Notes under the pieces: generated by a model | The model's input: only the letters and a program-made list of their open reading frames with translations | The model's database searches: none | Told to the model about the DNA's origin: nothing | Position numbers and translations under genes: made by a program | Assembly: GCA_024734495.1 (NCBI GenBank) | Contig: JALMQS010000099.1 | Location: forward strand, 65,508,291-65,572,290 | Direction of reading: 5' to 3' | DNA length: 64,000 nucleotides | Source of the DNA: Forficula auricularia | Lineage: Eukaryota; Arthropoda; Insecta; Dermaptera; Forficulidae | Shown here: piece after piece, positions 26,001 to 38,000 of the stretch | Position numbering within the stretch: position 1 is the first letter of the stretch | Layout: each line of letters starts with the position of its first letter

Positions 26001-29000
26001 TTTGTTTTTCAGAGGATGAGGAACAAAATAAGTGTTTATTTACGACTTATCAATTGCAACGTTTCGCCACTTTATTGCAGCTTCTTCAGGCTCTTGATAA
26101 ATAAAGCTCTAAACACTTTGTCAATTTTTTAAGCTCTGCCATTATTACACATATAGACACTCGAATACATTTCTGTTTCATTATCAACAACTCAAAAACA
26201 CCAATATCAACAAATATACAATTATAACTTTTATAATTTCACTGGTAAAATTTAAAACATTTCAAAAATAGTCAACATATTATAAAACTATTTACAATAT
26301 ACAACTATATACAAAAATCGGTCAAAATATCTTTAAAAATATATATACAAGCTACGGAAATTTTTTTTAAATTAATTTATCTTTACTACTCTCGCTGGTC
26401 AAATTCAAAATTGACAAATTGTTTAGAGCTTGATTTATCAAGAGCCTGAAGAAGCTGCAAAAAGTGGCGAAACGTTGCAGTTGATAAGTCGTAAATAAAC
26501 ACTTATTTTGTTCTTCATCCTCTGAAAAACAAAAATTACGTATTTATAATACCTATTAATTAATTTCCAAAGACATTTTTGTTATCCGGGGCCTAATTTT
26601 TTTTGCGCCTAGGGCCTTATATTGTCATAATCCGCCACTGACTGTATATGCTTTGGATTTCTCGATTTGGCTAGCTACTATCATCGCTCTTATCGTTTGT
26701 CGTTATTCCAAAGTGAATGCACCCTTAAAAGTTTACTTTCTATTATATTACCATTAAATGGAACATTAGTGAAGGCCCAAGATATTCAATTCTGAAAATC
26801 TGCGAATTCAAAATCTCTTCCACGCTGTTATATGGTAGAGTCTCATTAGTATTTACTAAAAACGATATTAAACTTCCTGAATAGAAATTATATATCAAAA
26901 AGGAAAATATATTTATTGTGATCATTGAAGCCCATCCGGAATTAGTTTTTAATATTCCATGATCAAATAGACCTAAAAAAGTTAAATAAATATTAATATT
27001 CAATTTTTTTACGATGATAAATACTTGATACGTTTCATGATTACAATAAACCATCAAATATTGGACCCAGTATCCTTAACTCATAGTAAATCCATATTAA
27101 ATAAAATATTTATTTACTCTTATCTTTATTAAAGATGTTTCATCTTGCATCACCCAACACCACAATCTCTACTGATTATTTTCGGGAAGTTGAGACTCAT
27201 ATTTATTTTATTTTTCTCAATCTTAGTTTAGAAATCTGAAAAGTTTTTCTAGTATTTATTGTTGGAGACACGAAATTTTCATCAATGATCCTATATCCTT
27301 AAATATTGCCTTTTGTTTTTTTCTAATAAAAATCTTTGAATGCAATATTTTAAAAGAATTTGAAAGTTTATAATAGGAAAATAAGGACAAGTTTTTATGT
27401 GTGACTTTTTTATTTATCAGCCAACGTTTCGTCGACTTTGCCGACTTCAGGGGTTCAAATAGTCATGTCACACATTCGTCTAAATTTTCTTGTTATCTTC
27501 GTTACCATTGAAGACCATCAGAACACAAATTTCAAAAAATATTTGGCACATTCACAAAAACAATTTTTCTTTCTTTTCTTTTTATATTTACAATTACATT
27601 AGATATAAAACAGAAATAGAGATATTCTATTCTGGTTTTAAAAACAGTGTTGCCTCATTCTATATGTGTTATTTCTGTTTTATATCTAATGTATTTGTTA
27701 ATATAAAAATAAAAGAAAGAAAAATTGTTTTTGTGAATGTGCCAAATATTTTTTGAAATTTGTGATCTGATGGTCTTCAATGGTAACGAAGATTACAAGA
27801 AAATTTAGACGAATGTGTGGCATGACTATTTGAAGCCCTGAAGAAGTCGGCAAAGTCGACGAAACGTTGGCTGATAAATAAAAAAATCACACATAAAAAC
27901 TTGTCCTTATTTTCCTATAATAAACTTTCAAATTAATACAAATTATGGAAGAAAATGATAATAATAATTTTAAAAGAACTTTATTTTAAAAAAAATCTTA
28001 TAGACAAAAAATAATAATATATATATAAAATTAAGGTTTTGTCTGTACATTGCTCCAAATCACGCCAAATTTTGGTTGCACACGTTTCAAGCAAAGTTAT
28101 GAACGAAAACACCCTCAAAAATTCCTGTAAGCCTGTCTGTGGAGGGTGCGTGTTGCGGGGGGTGGAAGTGGGGTATGAGGGTGGGGGTCCAGGGGGCGGG
28201 CCCGGCGGCTAGTAATAAATAAAGTTAAACATTTGGCCAAGGGCAAGTGAGACTCATCCATCTAGGGTTCTAGAGGTTTTTCATCAGCCATTCAAAGTAA
28301 TTACAGTCGAGTCTCTTTTAGGGATGGCGATCTGAGATCGATTAACCGAAAAATCTATTTCTTGGGCCAAAAAAATCGATTTTTTTTAATAGATATATAC
28401 CATAGTAATGAATCGATATTTCACTCTAAAAAATAGGGATTCGATTTTTTCTGTTTTGATAAGAACCATAAAATTATTTACAATTAGTTGAATGTTCCCA
28501 CACACATGTTAAAAATGACAGTTTTTAAATTAATTGCTCAAAAACTCGTGGGATGACTGTGTGATCAGTTTCCTTCGCCTCCTCTTAAAGTAGTTTTTAT
28601 CACAATTTCAAAAGTCCAAGAAGTCTTTGAATCTTGGAATATAAGTCATTAAAAGCATAATACACACACTGTTAAAATTTGAAGACGATTTACCACACCA
28701 AACATGAAATAATTGCAATTAAAAATGACATTTTTTACATATGGTAGACAGGGAAAGGGTGGGGATATGATCATTATTTTATTTTTTTCATTGAAGGACT
28801 TTCACCATCTTGATGAAAAACTAATATTTGTTAGAATAATATATTCGGAGTAACTTAAAAAAAAATAGAAATTATTTACCTCTTAGTTTTGATAAAAAAC
28901 AAACATATTTGGGCGATTATTTTTAGTGGAGGGGATATAAGATCAATGACTTGGAAACGATCCAGCAAGTATGTGTGTATCCATATAGAGATTTCGTAGT

Positions 29001-32000
29001 GTGAGTGATACAGTCACTTTAAAAAACATAACCTAAACTTTTAGTTCCGTTCATATTTATAGAGTGGTTACGAGGCTGAAACTTTTTGTGTGGATTATCG
29101 CAAAAGAACCTCCTTAATGGATAAAAGAAATAAAACAAAATTACGTTTGTAATCTGTGCATTTTTGTATTTGTTGAGTTTGTATGCCAGTAGACTGGACA
29201 GAATGTTGTTCCTGAAAAGCTTGGACATTAAGCACTGGAAACTATAAAAACTATATAATTTCCAAACTTTTTAATGTAACCAATAAATTTGTTAAATAAA
29301 TGTCTTTTCTCTACCTGATACTTTGATATGGTTGTAAAAACAACTTTAATTAGTTAAAAATGACTTAAAAAATCGATTATTATAGTGTCCTTTTTGTTTT
29401 CCATAAATAGATTTATATTTATACAGTAATTATAAAGTCGACAAGCAAATTGAAAAAAGATCAGAAATCGATCTTTTAGACCTCGATTTTTTTGTGAATC
29501 GATTCACCAGATTTCGATTCGAACCCATTTAAAAATCGATCTTTTTCGGAGAGAATCGCCATCCCTAGTCTGTTTTTATCCTCGGTATTTACGTTTTACA
29601 GACAGTCACATCAAAAATCATTAAATAGATTGTAAAATTAGGATTGTATTTGTGGAAAAATGATTAAAAAAAAATCGATTACCAGTAGTGTCATGGTGGT
29701 GGAATGCCATTCCGGCACTGGTTTTGGGAACATATATTTCCAAAAAAAATTCTGGGGAGTACCCCCGTATCGCCCCTTCGCGGAATTTCAGCGATCTTGC
29801 ATATTTCTAAATACAAAGCAAAAAATAGCCCTTTTTTCATGATTTCAAACCTATTACGATCTTGAAGATTTCATCTGGTCGTAAATTCTTAAATTGTCTA
29901 ATTTCACCTTCCTGGAATTTTCTGATTAACCAGAAAACCAAACAAACGCAAAAAATCTTCCAATCGCCAGCCTAACAATTTAAATGATTCTCTAGCTAGA
30001 AAGAGGACAACCAACAAGTTGCTATAGCCATAATAAATAAGAATTAGACATACGTTCATTGAAGAGAATTAAAGATAGAATAAATACCTTGTTGACAAAG
30101 TGAGCTGATCATTAGAAGAAAATTTCCCAACAGAGACAATTGATAATATTCTTTTCTCCAGGTCCAACCAATTAGTAAAAAGAAAAGTACAAATGACAAA
30201 AATGTAAGAAAAACAGCGATCCATGATGTTAAATGAAACGGCATTAAATAAGCTTTCCAATTCATACCAGTAGATATTTCAGGCTTTTGAATTGCAATGA
30301 CAAACCTAAAAATTCCACAATAAAATTAATCATTTTTTTCTGAATAAAAAAAAATATATGTATTATAAAATTGAATTAAAACATCTGTTCATGAATTAAA
30401 CACACCACGTGATTTGACCAAACACCTGTCTCTTCTCTCTCTCGTATGTATATAATATAATTTGATTTATAATACCAAATAATTAGATATATATATCCGT
30501 GGATGGAGTTAGTACTACATTTGGGGGGGGGGGGCTTACATTTTTATAAAACTTTCAATACTAAAGCAAATTTGAAGAGGGGCTTTTTGACCCTTCTCTG
30601 CCTATTGATGTTTTGAACATTTTCGATACGATTGTTTTAGCGTACATCAACACTCACGGTATTAAATGTTTGATCGAAATCATTAAGATGTTACCCTACT
30701 ATCTTGACTTTTGATTTTAAGTCAAAGGCTTTCCTTGAACTAGAGTAACTAGACTATTATTACGGTGGAGAGAGTTACGAATCCCAAAGCTTGACTAAGA
30801 GGTAATTCAAGGAGTAATAAAAAAATAAATGAAAAGATTATGTCAAAATACTACTATGAAATAATAGTATTAAAAAAATGCTTAATATTTTATTACATCA
30901 CTTTTTTTAAAGTAGGTAATAGTTATGATTTTTAATGAAAAAGTAAACACCTGTTGACAACCTCGATTGATATGTTAAAAGTTTTTATTTCATTAGATGG
31001 AATCTTATATTATCTAAAAATCATATTTACTTTCTCCTAAAAAAAATTGCTCAGTTTTGCCTAAGAACTCGTAAACCAGTGGTTCCCAACCTTGGGTACG
31101 CGTACCAGTACCGGTACGCGGACAAGCAGTTACCGGTACGCGAATGATTTTACAATTTAAAACAAAAATCTATGAAAAATCTGTATTACGAAAAAAGAAA
31201 AGAAATGACTATAATAACTAATAATCCATACATGTTAATATTTTAGTTTGGAATTTCTTATCCTTTGTTTGTGTTGTAACTACTTTGTTGGCATTTTGAG
31301 TTTGCAACGAGTTAACATTTCTGTGTTCTACTTGTATGACAAAATAAGTGCGTTCAAGAGAAAATTGTAATTCATGCAACAGCAAATTGAAAAACAAAAT
31401 GTTAACATGTTTCCAAAATTATTTTCGTGAAGATTTCAGGAGCTCAAAATTGGATTCGAAATCCTTTCGCATTCACAACGGGAGTTCCAGACGATGTGAT
31501 TGCAAAAGAGTCTTTTATATACCTCAGCAGTGACAGTGGATAGAAATTAAGTTTTCAGAGCTCCAACCTATTCACTTTTTTGCTATCTATTCGTAAAGAA
31601 TACCCAGAAGTTTCTTGCCAAGCAATAAAAAATTTTTATTGTCATTTGCGACCATATATTTATGTGAAAAAGGATTTTCTGCAATGACTGTTATGAAAAC
31701 GAAATATTGAGCTTTGCTGGACATTGAATCGGATCTTCGTCTTAAACTGACCTGAGCCCGATATTACTTCTTTAGTTAATAATAAATAGGCCCAAACTTC
31801 TCACTAATTAAATATTTTTTAAAGTTATTATTATATTTTATGTATATGTTTAGCAATAAAAATATATCCCAAAGTTACTTGTCTTTATTACAAATGTTTT
31901 TTCTCAATTGCAGTTTATTCACTATTTCAAAATTTTCGGCCTATCGGTACGTCATCAAATTGTTTACAACGTACAGGTACGATACTATTAAAAGGGTTGG

Positions 32001-35000
32001 GAACCTCTGTTGTAATTGAAAAGTTTTTGTTTTGCCGAGAGTAGCAGAGTTGTTGATTCACAAAGAGAAACAAAGAGGTTGTCCTCATCTTGATATATAC
32101 GTGTATATGTTTATTTGCATCAAGCAGAGGACAATCTCTTTGTTTCTCTAGTGACCTCTGTTGTAAACTATTTATCAGTCAGTGAGTCCCAATTATTAGC
32201 TATTTTCTCAGGTCCATATCTCAGAATCTATTTATGCTATATTATTGAAAATTATTACTCTCTAGAAGATTGATTACATAATTACATGTGTATAATTTTA
32301 GCTCTCTATCTAAAATATTGTTTTAAGCAGCAAGAGGGTCAAATTGGCTCAAAATTGTTCGTGTGGATAGCGTTCAGCGTGTGTATGCCTAATGATCGAA
32401 CTTGGCCTGCGCAAAAAATTTAAAGGTGCTAGATCCCGAGAAGCCCTCCTCGATCCCCGATATGTATATAATTGTAATAGTGAGGAAAAAGTGACTAGAT
32501 AATGTTACACCTACCTATCGGGTTGTATTGACTTTAAGAAATCAATGGCATCAAGACGTGGTAATTCTATTAATAAATTTCCACAAATATCAACAATTCT
32601 ATTTTCAATTTTACCTATGATTCCAGACCACGACGATCGGTTCCTCTGTGGGACTCCAATAGTCCCTTCCATTTCTACAAAAATTGTACTGAAAAAAAGG
32701 AATTATCACTATATAAAATTACATAAATCCTTATTAATGTTAAATTTATTTTTTGTTTCAAACTGATATAAAAAGTAAATTTCAGTGTTCAAAATAAAGA
32801 CGTTTGGATGGATGGATTTCACTTGGTTGAAGCGCAGCTAGAGAGATTGAGTTCCATTCGCATTGACTGGAGATCGATTCTCTGACCAGTCAGAATAAAG
32901 ATCTAAACAGGTCCGTCGCGTGTCAGTTCAGACACAGTTTAGTCTCGTGCTATCCGTCTATCCGTCTTCCTTCAGTGATTTATATTCCCACATATCAGTG
33001 CCGTGTCAGTTCAGTCACAATTCATGTCTTTGAAGAGCATCCATCAATATCCATCAATATTTTATTAAAGTTGTTATAGGAATAAGGACTATATTTTTTA
33101 TTTATTAATTTTCTTCCAGAACTTAAGTGACTTGATTTAAATTTTTCATTAAATTGAAGGGTTGGTTTTGTCACAAATATAATAAAACAATAATTTTAAT
33201 AACTATTAGAATTATTTAATTGATTACTATACAGTTTCGGTCACCACTGGTCGACCATCCTCAGCAGTTCTAAAAATTGAAATGAAACATTTATTTACAT
33301 TTTTTCTTTTTATAGAGAATTATATAACACAAAATTTTTTTATAATAATTTGAAATCATACATACATCTCGCTCAAGAACCGGAATTTGTCATTTCACAT
33401 GAAACATTCATTCTTAAATCTTCAATATAGATAGATCACACAATTCATTACAATCACACACACATATATACATATATAGCAACAATTTATAAAAACGTTT
33501 ACTAGTGAACTAGAAACTATTTTGAATTAATGATTATATTAAATACTATTTTCAATTTTATTTTTTCTAATTATCTCATTGCATCGTCAATTATTATACA
33601 ATTAAAAAACCCATTATAAATAATCCATTCTAAAAACACATTATAAGTTAAATTCATTCTTTATTTTTAATTTTTTATTAATGAAATATCAAAAAACATA
33701 CATCTTCCTATTACATTTTTCTTTCAAAATCAATACTTGTTTGATCAACACACCAAGTCAAATCAATATTTTTACAACAATGACACAATTAGACTATAAC
33801 ATTCTGATATGCTTTCAGAATCCATTTTGAAATTTACAGAATCATCGACATCCTTCAATATATAAAGAGATTCTTTTATTCTTCTCTTGGTCCAATTTTT
33901 CTCATAATCTAGCATTTTCACTCCTTCAAAATCGAAAGTACGCTCGCTTGTCAACAGCATGAATGGATAACGCGGAGACCAATTTATTTCCATTAATTAT
34001 CGGATGAAAATACATATAAAGTAGTGAAAAAAGATCCAACTTCAAAAGTTGAGAAATGTATAAATAAATTTGCAGTAGAGGCTCACAAAAGTGATAATAT
34101 TGGAAAAGATGAATTAAAAAAGATTAAAATTTCGCCCTTTCATTCATCGCTAGGAAGTTGTTATGGTTTAGTGAAGGTTCACAAACCTGAGAGACCCTTA
34201 AGATTAATAGTCTCCAATCTTAATGGCCCACAAAATAATTTGGAAAGATACATTGCTAATATCTTAAAAAATATAATCTCAAGTGAGGTCAGAGTAAAAA
34301 ACTCATACATGGTTGTAGATATAATACAAGAAATAACGATACAGCATGATGAGACTTTGATTTCATTTGATGTACGAAACCTATTTCCAAGTATTCCGAT
34401 TGATCTTGTTTATAGGATCATGAAAGAAAGATGGAGTGAGATTGAGAAATATACATATCTGACGGAAAAGCAGTTCATTGAAGCTATAGGTCTGTGTCTC
34501 GACAATTGTTTTTTCAGACATGATAATAACATTTACAAACAATTAAAAGGAGTTCCAATAGGAGGATGTCTCAGTCCCATTATTGCGGACTTAGTGATGG
34601 ATAAAATATATGTTGATGTAATAAAACCAATGAAGTTGAAACTATATATACAATATGTTGATGATAGCCTGGCTATTGTTAAGAAGAACAGCGTAGACCT
34701 TTGTATAGAGGCGCTTAATAGTTTCAATGATAATTTAGATTTCACATATGAAAAAGAATTAAACAATAACATCAGTTTTTTGGATATTAAAATTGTCAGA
34801 GTTGAGGAACGTTTGAGGACAGACCTGTATGTGAAAGATTCAAAATCAAATAGAATGTTGAACTTTAAATCAGTACAGCCACTTCAGCATAAGATTAGTT
34901 TAATATATGGAGAAATAGGTAGATTGGATAGAATATGTGATGAGAGCTACAGAGACATAAGATTGATTGAGTTACAAAAGAAATGTGAAAGCAATGGATA

Positions 35001-38000
35001 TTCGAAACAATTTTTCAATAAAGTTCTAACTAAATATAGAAAAAATAAATTAGTAACGGAAGTGATTAAAAAGGAAGATAAAATTATTAAAGGCTCCATC
35101 CCATATATTCATGATTTATCTGCGAAAATCTTGAGAATTCTGAATAATAATGACATAAAATTAGTACACAGTGTTGGCAGGCCACTCATGAACATATTCA
35201 ATAATAAGACTCATCTTGAAAAACTTGATAAAATGGGTGTTGTTTATGAGATAGTTTGTGATTCATGTAAAAAAGATAAAAAAACACACAAGTATATAGG
35301 TGAGACTTCAAGACATTTGAGACAAAGAATTAAAGAACATATTTCATCGATTAATGGAAATAAATTGGTCTCCGCGTTATCCATTCATGCTATTGACAAC
35401 GAGCATACTTTCGATTTTGAAGGAGTAAAAATACTAGATTATGAGAAAAATTGGACCAAGAGAAAAATAAAAGAATCTCTTTATATATTGAAGGATATCG
35501 ATAATTCTGTAAATTTCAAAATGGATTCTGAAAGCATATCAGAATGTTATAGTCTAATTGTGTCATTGTTGTAAAAATATTGATTTGATTTGGTGTGTTG
35601 ATTAAACAAGTATTGATTTTGAAAGAAAAATGTAATAGGAAGATGTATGTTTTTTGATATTTCATTAATAAAAAATTAAAAATAAAGAATGAATTTAACT
35701 TATAATGTGTTTTTAGAATGGATTATTTATAATGGGTTTTTTAATTGTATAATAATTGACGATGCAATGAGATAATTAGAAAAAAATAAAATTGAAAATA
35801 GTATTTAATATAATCATTAATTCAAAATAGTTTCTAGTTCACTAGTAAACGTTTTTATAAATTGTTGCTATATATGTATATATGTGTGTGTGATTGTAAT
35901 GAATTGTGTGATCTATCTATATTGAAGATTTAAGAATGAATGTTTCATGTGAAATGACAAATTCCGGTTCTTGAACGAGATGTATGTATGATTTCAAATT
36001 ATTATAAAAAAATTTTGTGTTATATAATTCTCTATAAAAAGAAAAAATGTAAATAAATGTTTCATTTCAATTTTTAGAACTACTGAGGATGGTCGACCAG
36101 TGGTGACCGAAACTGTATAGTAATCAATTAAATAATTCTAATAGTTATTAAAATTATTGTTTTATTATATTTGTGACAAAACCAACCCTTCAATTTAATG
36201 AAAAATATATTTTTTATGCAGATAATTTATATTTTATTGCCAACGTTTCGTCAACTTTGTTGACTTGTTGACTTCTTCAGGGCTCAAATAATTAACTTCT
36301 CTGCATATTTGTGTGTATTGGAAGTTAATTATTTGAGCCCTGAAGAAGTCAACAAAGTTGAGGAAACGTTGGCAATAAAATATAAACTATCTGCATAAAA
36401 ATATAGTCCTTATTTCCCTATTACAACTTTAATAATTTAATCGATGGACATAATAAATAATAATTAATATTTTAGATATTTAGCAGAAAATAAGACATAA
36501 TATTCGTCTGAAAAACTCTTTTTCAGTAACTAATTTACTTACTGTTGCTATAGATCGCTATTGTAATAAAATAGGTAATTTATTTCAAAAATAAAAAGAA
36601 ATATTATTATCTTAAAGTTTACCTAAAATTCATCGATTTTGAAATATCTTTCCAAAGCTCATAAAAAGTTCCTTTATATTTCGTCCTATTTCCAGAAATT
36701 TTTATTATTTCATAGCCAGGCGGTAACTGAAATACATATTTTTATATAAGAAAAGTTTGTCTAATATATTAATGGATGCAATTTCTCACATTAAAGATGC
36801 CTGTTTTTATCGAATTATTTTCGAAATTATGTTTGTTTTCATAAAAGTTTGGAAAACGTTGAAATGAAAATCCAGATTTTTCATTCCAATATCCCAAAGA
36901 ATAGTTTTTTATATCACTTGTTGCAGATAATTTAAAAATTTCATTTAAATAAAATGTATCTTTATATTGATAGATACTTAAGTATCAGTTATTGACAGAT
37001 AAATAAATTGACGATAAATTGACCTTTATGGAATCATTCATTAAAAAAAGCCAAAAATCGTTGCATTGGCATTTATTAAAATAAATCTGAAAAAAAAGTG
37101 AAATTATTTTTTTAATTAATTTTATAATTCTTTGTGAAAAATATCATAGAATTCTAATTAATTAATGGAGGAAAAATTTTAGTTTACCTAAATTTTTTCC
37201 TAAGTACGTTTTTGGTAAATTCGAATGTTTTGGCAATTTTTGTAAGCGAGCGCTAACTATAAAGTATATTTCATAGTTTTGATATTTCAAACAATAGTAT
37301 TATATATTGAGTGTATATTGATGAGGCAGTCCAAAAAAGAAGAAGATAATTTATATTATCTTTATATTCATAAACCGACGTTTCGGAGGCTATTCCCTCT
37401 CTTCAGGGTTTTGAAAAGTCAGTGAAGGAAATCCAATGCGACAATCCTCTCTGTCTCCACTTTCAGTGGCAGTAACAATAATATATTGTGAAGGAGACAA
37501 TAAAAGAAGTGTGTCTTCTGCTGGAATTATAAATTTTATTTATAAGGAGACTATAGTTTCGAGGGCTTTGCCCTCTTCATCAATTGTAATAGACTGATGA
37601 AGAGGGCAAAACCCACGAAACATATTCTCCTTATAAATAAAATGTATAATTCCAGCAGTAAGAAACACTCTTTATTGTCTCCTTCAATATATAAAAATTC
37701 TGCTACCCTCGGCACAAAAATCTTTCAATTTAACAATATATCTTATTTCATTCTCAGCAGAACTACACTATAATTCTGATGAGAATGAAATCACGATATA
37801 TTAATGTTACTGCCACTGAAAGAGGAGATACTGGGGAATGTCGCATTGGATTTCCTTGACTGACTTTTCAAAACCCTGAAAAAAGAGGGAATAGCCTCCG
37901 AAACGTCGGTCTATGAATATAAAAATAGTATAAATTATCTTCTTCTTTTTCGGACTACCTTATCAATATCCACTGAATTCACTTATCAGACCGTCTCCAA

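Larger units (their letters stand above)
25997..26539. mobile_element. Foldback element with twin intact hammerhead-like cores
   Basis: Outer arms (TTTTTGTTTTTCAGAGGATG and inverse) carry one core on each strand: - strand 26089-26061 and + strand 26446-26473. The non-arm centre has no frame. It lies in IR-B intron 7 within the hAT element. Confidence 0.8.
22960..26640 (+). mobile_element. hAT element (ZMYM1-like transposase) broken by three insertions
   Basis: CTAGGGCCC-type termini lie near 22970 and 26600. Inside, transposase pieces on the + strand occur at 23540-23870 and 24700-25252. They are separated by a TA-flanked element (23893-24674) and followed by two ribozyme-bearing foldbacks (25446-25947, 25997-26539). 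It fills IR-B intron 7. Confidence 0.6.
33110..36205 (+). mobile_element. Penelope-like retroelement with inverted terminal repeats
   Basis: An 860-bp inverted repeat surrounds the ORF: the left arm (33140-33995) is the inverse of the right arm (about 35365-36205), including the end of the coding region. This inverted, partly duplicated layout is typical of Penelope-like elements, which replicate by target-primed reverse transcription. Each arm carries a hammerhead-like core. The short direct repeat outside fits their 10-15 bp target duplications. Confidence 0.88.
33064..36432. mobile_element. Hammerhead-bearing foldback split by a Penelope-like insertion
   Basis: The outer arm TTAAAGTTGTTATAGG…GGACTATA at 33064-33095 is matched by its inverse at 36400-36432. 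The inner half, with twin cores at 36280-36245 (-) and 36340-36367 (+), lies wholly to the right. A roughly 12-bp TATATTTTTTAT stands on both sides of the inserted block 33110-36205. Confidence 0.8.
37312..37971. mobile_element. Foldback with GAAACGTC-type hammerhead cores, containing a second ribozyme element
   Basis: Arms GTATATTGATGAGGCAGTCC and inverse. Outer cores: - strand 37406-37380 (intact) and + strand 37876-37904 (CTGAAAA, so mutated). A different family is inserted at about 37480-37740 with cores near 37556-37583 (-) and 37594-37621 (+). Confidence 0.75.

Noticed and set aside
1557..37740. CRISPR-like array from the repeated GCTACTCTCGGCAAA and AAAGAGGTTGTCC phrases
   Set aside because: The copies are dispersed, inverted and part of transposable elements; the genome is eukaryotic.
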